64,000 nt of DNA from Eleginops maclovinus (Eukaryota > Chordata > Actinopteri > Perciformes > Eleginopidae). The stretch is taken from positions 12,211,043 to 12,275,042 of the forward strand of contig NC_086362.1 of NCBI RefSeq assembly GCF_036324505.1, given 5' to 3'. Below are positions 1-14,100 of this stretch, one piece after another. The position numbers and the translations under genes are program-made. How positions within the stretch are numbered: the first letter of the stretch is position 1; each line of letters starts with the position of its first letter. A model generated the notes under the pieces. That model saw only the letters and a program-made list of their open reading frames with translations. It was not told the DNA's origin and did no database searches.

Positions 1-295
1 AAGAAGGCTTCACATGACTTCAAGTGCGATATATGTTTGACTGCTAAGTCCTCCTCAGGCTGCCCCTCCGCTTCTTTATCTCGCTTTATTCTGTTTCCAG
101 CATGTTTCTATGCATAGCGCTTCATTATCCAGATATATTTTTACCCAGCTTTGTGGTGACACATTTGAGGGGCACTGTGTGCTACTTTGTGCATTCCATA
201 TTCCCCTATGGATTTATAGTAAAGTTTGTGCATGGATTTAATTTAAATAGGCATGTGCATAATTTAAAAGAAGTAGCTTCTCATAAATGAATGTC

Positions 296-348
<53 letters not shown>

Positions 349-3262
349 CGACGACGGACGGACGGACGGACGGACGGACGGATCTAATCCCTAAAGAATA
401 GTCCCATAACTGTTATCAATGTGCAAACCATGTGTGCTGTGCTGTCTACAACAAACACACCCAGTAAGCCATGCAAACAAAAATCAAGGCGTATGTAAAT
501 AATTGTTGGGCGAATACACACTCTTTGAAAAGGCCAACTATCACACACATAAAGGTCGTTTCCCTGACATATTTCATAAGTCATTATAAACAGGCACACA
601 GCCTCTCCTCACTGCGGCGCCACATCCAGCTCCGTCATATTAAGCGCAATGATTGCTTGTCATGCTGAGGCTTCATCTTCTCCCCTCCCACCCCTGCACC
701 CTAACCCGCTCAAGCCCTCCGCCCAAATTGGCTCTAAAACCACATGTCACTTTTGATTTGACCTGGCAGACTCTGAAACAATAACTTCATCAGGCCCTGT
801 TAGAGTCTCATCCTGACCAGACAGCTCCAGAAACAAACACTGATTTCCCTTCATCTGGTCTGGAGGGCACCTTTCGTCTTTTCTCGCTCTGTCTCAGATG
901 GGATGAATGCACACATGGCTGTCACAGAGCTCGCCGTCCCGCATTTTTCCCGTTAACGTAGAAGGACTCCTTCACATGCTGTAATGCAACACCGAATTAT
1001 ATAGCTCATCCGATGGATTCTTGGACATTAACAACCGCAACAACTTTCGGAGGTATAACTCATCCCACCATTTCTGCATCATAACCATAAGCCGCTTGTC
1101 AGTATGGCTCACTTATGGCTGTGTTGCTGTCTCGGAATGTAACTGTGACACCAAAACACTTAACTCTTCAGGAAAAAACTGTCTGTGAACTGATAACCTG
1201 ACTTGGAGTCGCTGCTCCCATGCAGGGAGAGTCTGGCTTTCTGAAAGGAACTCGGTAAATCCAAGAGGACATTCAGTGATAAGGATGATGATTTATGCAT
1301 TCCTTGACCCTGGGTCTGCTTGAAATGGGAGACCCTCTGGGCTGATGAGATGGTGTGCATATATGAGTGTCAAGGATGCTGTGAGAATGATACACAGGGC
1401 TGTAAGGTGGAGTGAGATTGTCAGTGTGCATTTTGAATCTGTTTAAAGGTGTGTAGACGACTGTGTTTTTTCTCCTGTATTATCCTTGCTGATGTCCACA
1501 ATTTTAAATGCTGTCCCCTCCACCTATTCCTCTGTCTCTTTATAACCCCTCACACCAAACCTGCCTACTGATGAGATAATAGAGTGAGACTCAGCCATTA
1601 TGTCAACAGTGCATGTGCCAGACATTCAGTCTTGTCTTTATGAAGTTAGAGGATGGGAACCGGGTCCCTTGTGGGCCCCTGACGGGCCTAATGATCTGAT
1701 AATGGGCTGACAGTAATGGCCCATCTCAGTGGAATAGATGCATCTTTGTAGCACTTCTGAAGAAAACTCACAGAAGCACATATACTAAACATGTGGTTTT
1801 ACACCCACACACATAAATGTGCATCAGCAGACATTAATCGTCTGATAGTATCGCCCACCTGGGTGTTACACATATGTCGAGACGAGGGCACCCATATAGA
1901 CTTATAGTAAATCATGATTACAATGATGAAGTACCCTTTCAGCCGTCTTAATTGGAAACAAATGGGACCCAGGCCTGTCCCTAGTGTCTCCATGCTGATG
2001 AGTAGAAAGCTGTCCTAACTGGCTTGCAACCCCACAGAGAAAACAATGGAACATTTCAAAGATATCCAGAGGATTCATTCGTCACCATTATACACTACAT
2101 TACAAACATGGAGGTTGTACTCACTTAGGAGTAGCTGTAGTCTTTTACACTTGTGTAAAAGCAGCAAATCTGCATTCATGCACACACACTCAGGTCAGAG
2201 GGGTCTCTCATTTCAGATGTGTGTACCATCTCTAGAGTCTCTACTCTGTACTCAGATGCACGCATTAGTGTAGTATCCCTTTCACAAACAACACACTTTC
2301 CTTACACCAATTGATTTATCCATAAAAGCTCTTCTACCTCATCAGGTCTGTTTTTAACCCACATCCCTCCCAACAGTAACAGTACTCCCCTCCCTCAACT
2401 CTCCGCCTTCCCTCATATCTACTGAACCACAATAGGGGTCAAAGCTAGCATCATTCCGAGTGGCATGGTGGGAGGTCCCCAAGGAGAGCTGGGATGCAAA
2501 TAGGGTGGGGAAAAAGTATGGATAAAAGCATCAGCTGAGGGAAATGCAGGCAGAAAACTACACCTGTCAGGCCGCCCCCACTCCAACCCTTCACCACAAG
2601 TCCTGGTAACACATTAGTATTGGACCCTGGTTAAATGAGCGACCCTATCTTCCCTTCATCCATCTATCCATCCAGAGGAATGGTAATGACCACAGAGAGG
2701 GAGAGCCCCTGCTGAATTAAACATTTCCTTCCAATAAGGATCTGATTTTCCTCCTTTGGATGGCGGAGCGAGGCAACATTTTTTTCCACTGGCAGAGGTA
2801 CTTTATCATCGCGCAGCTCAGGTGCATTGGAGGTCAATGACACAGACCCAGCATTGTTCTAATATATTCCATCTCTGGGCAAATTAGATACATTTCACTG
2901 TGAACCCTCAGTTTCAGGGTCAAGCCGCCACTGCCCCCGCAATTTATTTGACTGCCAGATACAGGCCGCCTTTCCTTATGGAGCGGCACGTGCCTAGCCC
3001 CATAATGTCTGCAGCGGCTGCAAACCAGGGTCCAATCTCCCTAAAGTGTTACCCAGGAAATCCCATGTGATTTAAACTATCTCCCCCGTCTCTCTTTTTC
3101 TAACTGTGAATGACTTTGTGTTTTATGTGCAAGCTAACCCTGGGAACATGACTGATTTGTATTATTTGCTCTTTCTCTCCCTCTTTCCATGGTTTCTCTT
3201 CCTCCCTTACTCCTACTTCCTCTCTCTTCTTCTTCATTTCTTCCTTATGTCTCATATATCAG
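1..3262 (+). other. nrxn2: nrxn2 intron (3' part)
   Basis: Intronic sequence upstream of the first visible neurexin exon; its 5' end lies outside the window. It holds a composite tetranucleotide microsatellite near the left edge and otherwise unique-looking sequence. The last 100 bases before the exon are strongly pyrimidine-rich (runs of ctct/cttc) and end in the acceptor 'atatatcag', as expected of a vertebrate 3' splice site. I see no other coding exon in it. Confidence 0.75.
297..382. repeat. Composite (ATAG)n/(GACG)n microsatellite
   Basis: About twelve copies of a GATA-type tetranucleotide run straight into about eight copies of a GACG tetranucleotide. The two motifs differ by one base (GATA/GACG phase partners), so the second array may have arisen from a point change within the first and then expanded. 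Confidence 0.95.
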
Positions 3263-3585
3263 GTCGCCAGTTGACCATCTTCAACAGCCAGGCGTTCATC
3301 AAAATAGGTGGTGGAGAGAAGGGGCGCCACTTCCAGGGTCAGATCTCAGGCCTGTATTATAACGGCCTGCAGGTGCTCAAACTGGCAGCCGAGGGCGACC
3401 CCAACGTCCAGACCCAGGGTAACCTGCGGCTGGTGGGTGACGTGCCCTCGGTGCTCACCACTGACACCACCTCCACCACCCCGCTGGCTGATATGTCCAC
3501 CACAATCATGGAGACAACCACCACCATGGCCACAACCACCACCCGCAAACAGCGCTCGCCCACCATGAGGGACAGTGTCACACAG
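3263..3585 (+). CDS. nrxn2: Neurexin-2 exon: end of last LNS domain and Thr-rich stalk
   Basis: Neurexins are presynaptic adhesion receptors that bind neuroligins, LRRTMs and cerebellins. This internal exon (2 nt of a split Gly codon plus 107 codons) starts after acceptor 'atatatcag' and ends at donor 'cag|gtgagc'. It opens with [16 protein letters not shown] and contains [20 protein letters not shown], the final strands of the sixth laminin-G/LNS domain. It continues with [19 protein letters not shown] and [19 protein letters not shown], the Ser/Thr-rich, presumably O-glycosylated stalk. The phrases DVPSVL, PLADM and [11 protein letters not shown] match neurexin-2 as I remember it better than neurexin-1 or -3. 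The reading frame stays open into both flanking introns, but the splice signals and protein homology set the limits. The N-terminal LNS and EGF modules lie outside the window. Confidence 0.95.
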
Positions 3586-6500
3586 GTGAGCAGTGAAGGG
3601 TTTGTGAACAATGCTGGTGTGCGTGACTCATTCATCGAGCTAGATAGAACATAGCTTAAAGAAGAGCTGGCGTTTGAGTCACTGAGCCAGTGCAGCTGCT
3701 TTTAATTCAGTTACTAAAGTTCCAAAGTGCCAACAACAATATATGCAGGATTTAACAGATTTTGAGGAGTAGATGCACATTTCAAATGATGTCTTACATT
3801 CACTACATACAGTTTCATTTTCAGTGCAGTGTTTTCAGCCCTCAGATGGCCCCCACCCTGAGGGGGGAGTCACAACAGCTTTGTGTGTGGTCCTATTAGC
3901 CCAATCAACACTGCAATTTTGATTTGCTATTAGAAGATATGGCTGACTAAACACCTGACATGTTAGGCTGCTGGAAATAACAGCACATCCAGGCGGAGCA
4001 ACAAAGCCTGGAGGAGTGGACGAATGTAATGAAAAGGAACTCATGCAGCAGCAACAGCACAACCACTCAGGGTACCATAAGCTGATATTCAAGACCCTCC
4101 CTCACACCCATGTGAAAGACTATGATTTATGGTCGGATGATTATCCCCATGTGCTAAGTGTTGCCATTACCGTCATGGTACCTAACAATTAGCAAACAGT
4201 AGGCAATTTCTGTTGCCCACATACTGGAGGATAGAAGAAGCGGGTCATCCAGACCCACTCCTCTCATAAAAAGACATAATAACAGGCTCCATGTGCCCAA
4301 GGGAGGAATATGTTCTAGTTCACGGCCAGTATCATTAGCTTTTAAGTTGTGTGCTGTGCAAAAACACCTTGCTGCGAAGCATTTTAGAGTAATTATTGGA
4401 AGAGGTGCAAGCGTTTCCTCCATGTCTACCACAGGATGTACATTATGTCAGCTATTTCTATGTTCAAGTAATCGTTTTGTACTGTAGCAGCTCGAAAGGC
4501 ATCCATTTCATACTGTCAACTTCAATTGTCCAGCAAACTTTTATGATGTTGCAGGAATCCAAAAAGATGAGGTCCCAATTACCAGCACATTTCTCCCGTT
4601 CAGTTGTGTTCATTAGTGCTTTTTCATGTCTACAGAGGCTCATCTATGAACAGTCTGAGAGCCACTCGCATCGTGCATGACTTCCTCCATCAGCAGATTC
4701 TGGATATATTTAGACCAGCTCCCTTTATCATCGTCTCAAACCTTTGCAGAATCCGTGAAAGTCCTATCTGTCTCATTTTGAAAGAATACAGCACCGCCAA
4801 TTAGAGTGAATTGAAGGTGAGGCTGCAGATGGCACGAGTGCTCAATCCATGCCACTCTGTATTGCAAACACACAGTTCAAAGAAAATTGGAATGTTGGTT
4901 TTGCATTAACGCCTGCTCCTGCTTATTTGTTGTTCTTCTTTTTCCTTTGCATTTGGAGGAAAGTCACTTAATGAAGCTTCATCAAAGCAGCACTCTGATT
5001 GCGGCTGACAGAAACTATGAAAGTGTTCCTGTTCAGCCAAGCATATTCTTCCAGTCGTGGCTGAGCCTGCCATGTAATTACGAGCAAGTGAGGGTTTTTA
5101 GTTTTAAAGATTGGTCAAAGCTCCTTTAAAGACAACCCTGTCTCCAGCATGCCCAGTTGGCATGACTTATTTAGATGAATGGTCCGTGGTTTATTATTTC
5201 TTCGCTTCTTTCTAAACATGAGATCAATCGAACCTGACTCAAGATGTCGCATGTAACCATCCACTCAGTCCAATATCATATCTCTGGTCTCCAGACTTCT
5301 TGGCGGAAATCTTCTTCCGTGTTCCATATCATGAGCTTTTATAGCCAGGGGTCTGTGAGGGGAAATTGGCAGCCGTAGATGGCCCCAATTGATAAGTTAT
5401 CTGGAACTATTTTAGTACAGCTAAGGACGTCTTCTGTTAATAGTGTGTGATCTGCATTTGCTAACTGACGTTTATGCTGGCTCATAAAGAAGCAGACTCC
5501 CACCTTTAAAGTACCTTTTATTGCTAGGAATCTATTTTCACCTAGTGAACACATATTGTAACAGTTTTCACTTATTATTGTAACGTAGTTTATGGTCACA
5601 ATGGCCCAGAATTGCTTTAAAGATATGTGCTTGAGAATGAATATCACCAATGAGTCATCCTCATACTGTAATGATCCAAGATGTTTTCCCCTGCGCACAA
5701 AAGACGAAAGCATTATTGAAGCGTAGAGTTGGCTGACGCTGATCATTCATACAGACAGTGTGACTGAACAATGATTATTCTGGAATTTGTTCTTATTTGG
5801 GAGGCGGTCCTGAAGGCCTGGTAAGCTCATCTGCTCCCCCTTGACAGATAGAAAATGAAAAGGGGGAATAATAAAGGTTCCTAAAACTGTCAGGGTAGAC
5901 ACTGTCAAATTAAGCAAAACGTCATGAAAGGTTTGGGATCGCATTGTTTTCCAACTTCTGTTCAAACTTGTGCAGAAACGTGTTGAGCTTCACTTAAAAA
6001 CAGCATGGGAGCTGTAGGGTGATCATAGGCAACTTTACAGATTAAATGTTCAATTCGTTTTTACCTTTATTAGTGCATCTGAAGGATAGACAGGAAGAGG
6101 TTGGAGGCCGACGGAGTAAGACATGCAGCATATTGGATTGACCCTGGGCTGCTTGAACAAGAACCCAATTCAGTAAAAGCTCCTATTAGATTTTTTACAT
6201 GAATGTGGAAACTGCTGGTGGTTCTGACGAATCCAGTGGACCGAGAATTAAAAGGCAATGTTTGGAACTTTGGGCAGTTTGTAGATTGTAAACAGATTTG
6301 TGTATGTCAATCATAAATACTGCACAAAAAAGCAAAATCAGTAACCATGCTTGCTTACCTTCAACATCTACAATATATACGCGGATTGGATCAATCTGTG
6401 ATGGTTATTTGAATTTTGTATCATGCCTTTTTGCTCTGAAACCATTTAAAGAACATAGTGCAGGATAGCTTTAGGGGCTAACACTATAAGAGGCCAGTAT

Positions 6501-8071
6501 TTTAACACATAGATATATATACATATACACATACAGTATATATATACATATATATACACAGTATGTCTTTAGAGTATATGCTGTCCTCAAGGTATTTCAT
6601 AATCTATCCTAAAGAGCCTGTGGTGTTACTTTGTGCTAGAGCAAACATGGTAATAGCATTTTAAATACTGCGATTCGGCAAAGCTAACAACTACGGAGCT
6701 CTAATGAATATCCCCAGCTCCCGCCAAGCCACAGCAGAGACAGGCCAGGGTGGCGGGAAGCAAGAGAGCGGAAACACACATTTCAATTTCTCCAAAAGCT
6801 CTGAGCTACCCGCCGCGCTGCAGCTTTGATCATCGCCGAATAATGTGCTTTGATGCTTAGAATAAAAGATCTACCTTTTGATGTGTGTGTGCGGAGTATA
6901 ATTCTGCAACCCCTCCATACTGTGGGCTTCCATGAAACAGTTGGGAGTCATCACTTGTCTCGCTCTGACCCAAATGTAATGTTGGAGTGTTATAAAACTA
7001 AGATCACAAGCGCCGCGCTCGCTGCTCCTGTCTTCAGTCGAGAGCACTCCCAGGTGCTGGAGATCTCTGTGATTGGCTGGATGGATGCGAGGTGGTTTGA
7101 AGTTGTCTCCTCTTGGATTCAACTTGGAAGCTGATAAGAAAAGTTTGGACCAGGTCAAACTGGAGTTTGGAGCTCCTCCTCCAGCATTCAGAAGAGCACT
7201 GGGTTAGTGGGCCTTGTGACAGTTTGTTATTTTTCCTGCGCTGGTGCTGTGGCCCAATCAGCCCTTTGACATTCAGTACGGCCACAAGCACTCTGCCGTA
7301 CTGATGTCCGGATTGCTCAATTTAAAGAAGTGCACATTTTAATTGATTCATGATGTTCCGTGTTATTTGGAGCGGGGAAAAGAGAAGCAGCTGATTGCAT
7401 GGATGGAATAGAGATGTGAGTGCATGTTCGATGGAGATGTTCCTGGGAAAGTGGAGCATGATCATTCGACCAATTTGAAGAGCCAGGTGATGTAAACAAA
7501 CACACACTGTGATTATGAAATGATTAAGCCCAGGCCCTGGATTAATAACAGAGCGGAATCACAATGTGGCTCTTGAATCAATTAGGCTGATAAAAGCCCT
7601 CTGTTTTTTCTATCGGTTCACCTCATCTTGAATAACAACCACACATTGCTGAGGGGAGGGTGGCGGGGGGTCTGGGTATCAGGACAGCTGTGTGAGTCAT
7701 GCAGTAGGAAACTGGGTCCAGATAGACACACAATGATTTGATTGGTTGGTGATGGGTTGGATGCATTTTCTACTTTGACTTCAAATCATACTGAAATAAC
7801 TACGACTAACAATGAAGCACACTCACCATAATATTTCTAGTACTACTTCTACTAAAACTGCCCAACAATAATCGTGATGTTACCTTTCGAAAATGTTTTT
7901 GCCTTCAATCTTTCTGAAGTTAGCCTCTACTTGATTATCTTGTGTTAGTAAGTTGAGCAGGAGAGCCTCGCTGAGACTGCCAGAGACCCTCTCAGATGTT
8001 CTGTGTATCCTCTAATCCAATGAAATGTGTCCTGACTCCATCTGCTCTGATTTGTGTCTCTGTGCTTCCAG
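3586..8071 (+). other. nrxn2: nrxn2 intron
   Basis: A 4.5-kb intron with donor gtgagc and acceptor 'tgcttccag'. It contains a short TA/CA-rich dinucleotide stretch at about 6515-6565 and no other structure that I recognise. Open frames inside it (for example on the - strand at 5339-5746) show no family resemblance and lack splice support. Confidence 0.85.
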
Positions 8072-8150
8072 AATGCGGATGACCTCTTGGTAGCATCAGC
8101 TGAGTGTCCTAGCGATGACGAAGATTTGGAGGAGTGTGAGCCTGGAAATG
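8072..8150 (+). CDS. nrxn2: Neurexin-2 exon: acidic cysteine-loop juxtamembrane segment
   Basis: A small 79-nt exon (26 codons plus 1 nt) between acceptor 'tgcttccag' and donor 'aatg|gtgagt'. It encodes [20 protein letters not shown] followed by ECEPGN. The two cysteines separated by nine mostly acidic residues form the juxtamembrane cysteine loop found in all neurexins. The start phase (0) matches the upstream exon. The end phase (1 nt) matches both the main acceptor at 15272 and an internal in-frame acceptor at 15899, so this exon is the donor for the splice-site-5 choice. It differs from mammalian neurexin-2 in having PGN where I recall PST just before the junction. Neurexin identity is very secure; paralogue assignment is strong. 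Confidence 0.95.
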
Positions 8151-11100
8151 GTGAGTCAACTCAGGAAGTTCTGCCTTCACAATACTTGCTATCCAAAAAC
8201 AAAGGCAGCCTAGAACAAAAGATCTGTCGCCTAGACCAATGCAATCTCCCTTACTCCACTTTGACGTGACGGCAAAGCTCCTCCGTATGCAGCTCTGGTT
8301 GTCCACATGTGTACCCTGAATCCTTCTTTCCTGTTTGTTTTTAAAGCAGCAGCCACTTTGCTGCACCGTGGTTCATAAATTGCTCAGCCAAGTGCTAGTA
8401 TCTGGCATTTACCCTGCTGTTGCACCAATCTCTTGCCTGAATTTGAACAAGACAGGACAGCTCCAGCGTGGAAACGCAGCTTGTTCTGCGCAGCTGTAGC
8501 CTGGCAGTCCCGGTGGCTGTCAGTGGGAACAGCGGGTCAACTAATGTTCTGACACCATGACAGGAGGTGCACGTTAAAGGCCATGCGTTTCACTCCCTGC
8601 ATCTGTGCTTTCTAGCTCTATTAGGCTGGTCATATTTGAAACTGCCAAGAGTTACGTACAATAAAAGAATGTGGTTCAAAGACTTCTTCCTCTACAAAGA
8701 GGAAACAATAAGAATAGGCAGAACTACATTTAGAGCCGTTTTCTCCATGGATCTCAGATATGTTGAATGGATAACAGACGTAACACCTGCGTCAGTGAAA
8801 CATGTTATTGAAACAGTGCCAGTGCTTGCTGTGACAGTGCTAACTTCTTTGAATTCCATTGGTACCACGTTTTTCTTTTTGAAAGCCATTAATAACAACT
8901 GGGGCATTTGCAATCTTTTATGAGTCCATAAATGTGCACTTGATTTGCATATTGTAGATCGCTGGGTATATTAAGTCAAACATGTTCTGGAAGATACGCA
9001 AGCATCTTAAGTTGAAAAATAGTGTATTATTAGATTCCAGGGAGAAGAGAGGGGCTTTGCTTTGAAAACACTTCACGATTTCTTTGGACACATTTAGCAT
9101 TTCACAAGAGATAACTGAACAATTAGCACATGGCGACAGGATTAGAACTCTCTGTGGCGTTAATCATATCACACTCGGCTCTCTAGGAAATAGCATATTA
9201 AGTACGCTTCATTTGAACACATTGTCACTCTGCCACAAGCATATAAGCTCAGACAGTTTACACATCGTACCACTTCTGTACCCCACACCCATCCTCGAAG
9301 AAAGTTCAGCTTGGATTTTACAAAAACAGAAATGTAAACAACCTTTTTAGATGCCTCAGTTATCCGAGTATGGAATCACCACAGATAGCCACACAATCTC
9401 TTGAATGTAGAGACAACCTCATCCGATAAAGAGTCAGCACGGTGTCTTATTTTGTAAAAAAATAAAAGACCTTTACTTCAGTTTTTTTCTGGAATGTGGA
9501 TTCAGTGGTTTGAATAGAATATATGATGGACTGCAAATGGCAGGAGATTATAGCAATCGGTGTGTTTGTGTGAGGAGAAACGGCTCAGAACCTGTGCTGA
9601 GAACTCAAGAGGAGCATTCTCCTGCGGTTTTCTCTGTAGGTGGTGTGGACCGAAATAGAGACTCAATTCCCTTCTTATCGGAAGGAGAAATGAGAGTTTT
9701 TCACTGGATGCTCTGCCCAGGCTTAATCTCCCATGGGGAAAAGCAACTCTCTCTTTCTCTCAATGCCCACACAAACACACATACAGTGGCAGACATGCTC
9801 CCCTTACCAGACAGACACTTGTCTCTCACACTCTGTGGGTGTAAAGTGTTCTCTCTCCTGAGAAACAGCAAACACACGCACACACATACCCCGTATCACA
9901 CCTTCCAGATGCCACAAGAGCTCCAGCGTGGCGAGCCAGCCGGGTCGGATAAGCCTCGGTGAAAACTGTTTAGAAGGAGGAAAGAATCACCAAAACACTC
10001 AGGCCTGCAGCCGTTGTGTGAGACCACCAATTCCCAGTGTTTCTGATTTCAGGGCAGAATACAGCTCCTTTTATTGAACTGACTTCAGAAAGGAGAAAAG
10101 ATGTTAAGCCGTTGATTTTCTATGAATCCGAGCGAGATAGGACTGCTGTGATTTCACGGACCAATACTCCTCCCTACAGTTCGTAATGCCGGTCACCTGC
10201 AGAGGGAGTACTATGCCGCTGTGAAGGGAGGCAACTTGTTTTATCACAATGCATTCTACCGGGGCATTTTTAGCTGGCTGCTGCTAAAGGATGACCCTCA
10301 GACAATGACTTTGGTGTACCCACATTCACACATTTGCTGACAGGCCCAGAGTGAATGCAGAATAGACAGAAGCACAGGGCACGGAGGGAAGGACCCCGAT
10401 AAAGAGATGAGCGAGAAAGAGCAGGAAGCGCTGACCCTCTGAGATTTGTCTCACGTTCCTTTGCGCTCAAAGCAGAACAGGAAAAACAAGGAGAGAAAAA
10501 GGGGAGCGTGCAAGCGAGAAGGAAGAGGAAGTGAGAGAGGAATCAAATTTGAGAGAGGGAACAGAGTGAAATTCTCATCAACGATTCCTGCCTTTCCCAA
10601 AAGGCTAATTAAACTTTGACTCTGTTAGGGAGCCTTAATTACATCACCCACTTAAAGCTTTGCTTTTGGATCCTTCAGTGCTATTAATGAGCTGCTGTGA
10701 GAAGAGTGACAAGACCTCAGAAGTGGGGACAAAGATGAAACATGTACTGGGGAGAAGACACTCTAAAACATATTTGTATATCCGCATGAACCCTAGCAGG
10801 AAAAGTCATCCATAGACACTAATTGTGTTCACAGTAATACAGAATTACAGAGGTATTATACACACGTCTCTCTCCAACAAGCTCATTAAATCTCTTTCAT
10901 TTATCTCCATTCTTCACTGCCTCAGCACGACCTCACTTCCCTTCTCTCTCGCATACCTCCAAGCTACTTATCAGTCCTAGGATGTTGTAGCGCTATATCG
11001 GTTTTACTCTGACAAGATCAGAGCTTTGAGGATCTCCTCAATAATTCATCAGGCGACACACACTATAGAGGCAACCTGCAAATGTTCTTCTTAGGTCGCC

Positions 11101-14100
11101 GAGTGAGACTATAAGATTGGATGATGGATGAGGATGACCCAGAGCACTCAGCCCGCTCACCCAGTGTGACTCACAGATTGCCTGGGATCAGACCCACTCC
11201 GGTCGATAAGTTTGGGTGTCAGTTATTTGTCAGCGTGATGCTTTATTGATCTGCCTTAGCTAGCCGTCCTCCACATGTAAACAAGGCCAGGTTTGTCATA
11301 CAGGTTTCACAGGTCAGAGATTGGCAATGTAGAGGATCGAAGCAGCGTCCTCTGGATGATCTGTAAACATTACACCCTCCACAAACTGATTTCTGAGGAG
11401 CGCTGTGACGTTACTTCCCCTTCCCCTGCTGGCTTAAAGACTTGAAGTCCAGTGACTAGTGCAATACACCTTCTTCTGTTGGACCAAGTTCTGTAGAAGA
11501 GCACTTTGCTAAGGCCCTGCCCTACCTCGCAGTGTTCGTGGGAGGGAAAAGTACATACTCCAGTGAATCAGATCTGCTTTTCAATTTAATGTGTTATACC
11601 TTGGCCTGTGTTTCAGCCTTTACAAAGTTTAATTAACACTGAGCTCACTGTTTTTACAAAATCCTGCTGACAGACAAATACATACATGATAACTTTATTT
11701 ATAGAGCAACAGTGAACAAGGCAATTTAAGACATGATACAAAAACATCTGCGTTCAGTTAAGATAAATAAACCTTCATTTACAACTTTAATCAACATTTA
11801 ATAAACTCAGCATTTAGCTACCATTATTTACCATATAATACATATATTCACCATTCGTATTTACATCTGTTGTCTCCATTGCAATGAAGCAGAGACTTGT
11901 GCTCAGACAGCTCTATGGGCCAATGATTCAGAGGCCTTCAGTACCAATCAGTGGAGCGCTTCATCATTATTGACTATTCCTATTGTAAAGTATTATTGAA
12001 ATAACATTTCTACTTGGATGTTATCCTTAAGCAGTGAGGTATTTGTTAACATTTAAACTCTAAACAATTATAGGAGCATGGTGAAGAATCACTGGCTAAC
12101 AATGTAACCCAGTGATTACTGATGGACGGACTGCAGAGAGAGGCAGGGCAGGGCATCGTCACTTTTTCATTATAAATCATTCTCCCTGAAAGCGAAAGCT
12201 GTATTTGTAAACAGTTGAAGGAGTCACATATATGAAGAAAACATTGACCCCCCACCCCAGTGTTGCCCAGATGATATTATACATGTAGCTATTGTTTATT
12301 CAAGCGAGCTAGGAAAATATATTATTCTCGGACACGCGGTTGGATTCCCATCTGCAGTCCAATCAAAGCTGAATTATAGAATGCTCAAACTCCAAAACAA
12401 CCTTTTCGCTCTAAATATTTCAAATAGATGTGAGCGGGGCGACGTGAGCAGCACAGTAACGATGTTTGTCAGGAGAGCGACATAGATGCATCCATCTGCC
12501 CTGTTCTGCTTTTGAGTAAATGGAGGGGGGTGAGTCATACTGGCAGCGCCACAGAGTGGCGTGTGGGTAAAGATAAAAAAGACATTTCATCATGTGGGAT
12601 AAACGTGGCTCCACTGCCTCAGCTGTTCAATAGAGTCAAACCCAATCAATCAGGCTCAAAATCTACAATCTCTTACATTACAGTCTTACAGACGTAATGA
12701 AAGAGGCACCCACACACTGGAATCATGCTCAATGTATTCCTCAGACTGCCCAGAAACATTTCTGAATCAACCAGTGTTAGTCACTACGATGCTAAATGAA
12801 ATACCTAAATATCTCATGTGAGTAACAATGATGGATTATGTTAAAGGTCTAACTCCTGATTCCTTTCAGTACGGGAACACGTGCCTGAGGGTATTATCTG
12901 AGCAATCAGAGCTGCATACAGAAAAAAGAGGGTGCCGTCGTGGAGAAGGGAAGGGCCAATTGAAGCTGTTGATTGGTTTACACTATGGGTGCAGAAGGCT
13001 TTGGTCACATAACAGGAAATGAGACGATGGCTCTCTTGATTACTGCCTGTAGTGCTGAGATGGAGCTCTCTGTGTGTGAGGGCTGAGCTTCATTATGTCT
13101 CCAGTAGCCAGCGCCTGCCTGTCATATGAGATAATGTCCTTCTGGCTCTAATAAACACGGGGTACAGCAGAGTGATGGGAGCCATTTGTCATAAACATCA
13201 TTTACTGTCAAACGCTTGTATAATACAAACATTTGCCTCCAGAATATCTAAAGAATCTTCAGCCCAGTTCTCTGGGTTCATATGAGGGAGACAGAAACAC
13301 TCACGTTAAGCAGTGTTTCTGATTCTGCTACGATTGCAGGAAGTTAACAATAACAAGTCCATCCGTTTGCACCGTCAGCCACACGCTGTAAGTGGGGCAC
13401 AGTGAGGGGTAATTGGGGGGCTGCAGGTAGAGAGCTTGAAATTGCACTTGCAGCATCTCCAGTGTTTTCACAGATGGTACAGATAGTGTACTTCCATTAC
13501 CTTCAGTCATATTTACATACTGTATCTCGGAGGAAATATCTAGCGGGTGCCCTGCAGTTTATATCATCTTCTCCTGTGACAAGTTATTTCATAGATTTGT
13601 GGGAATGCACAAAACTAGTCCAATCCTCCTTTGTTCGTCAAATGTCCCCGCACTCTGCCGTCCTCTCAGCCTTCAAGGTGAGACGCAGCCCTCACACACA
13701 GAAAGAAAGGGAATATAATGGAGAGAAATAACTTGAGCATTGCCATGGAAACTAGATGGGTTGAAGAATTAATGTTTTTTTCCCCGTTTTCACATTTTGC
13801 TTCATTCCAAGGCCTGTCTGTGTACTGTTAATGCTGTGTGTAGAGGCTTGGTTAACCCAACACATTGCCCTTTGTAAAGCCTTTTCCAATCTGAGTGAAA
13901 ATGTATGGTTGTATAACTGACTGAGGTTTGGGGGGGGGGGGGGGGGCTTGAGCGTTGCTGAGCTGAAAAGGCCATGGGGGAGTTATTCAATCCCACCCCC
14001 CCTTAAAAAACAACCCATAATCCAACCCTAACTCTGATTTACCTCATCAAATGAACAAAAAGCCACAGTCATGATTTTATGCTAGTGATGTTGGCCTTTA

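Noticed and set aside
5339..5746. 135-residue - strand open frame in a neurexin intron
   Set aside because: No homology recognised; composition is as expected for random AT-rich sequence.
8567..8923. 118-residue open frame inside the nrxn2 intron
   Set aside because: It has a reasonable composition but no family resemblance, lies between two confirmed neurexin exons and has no supporting signals.
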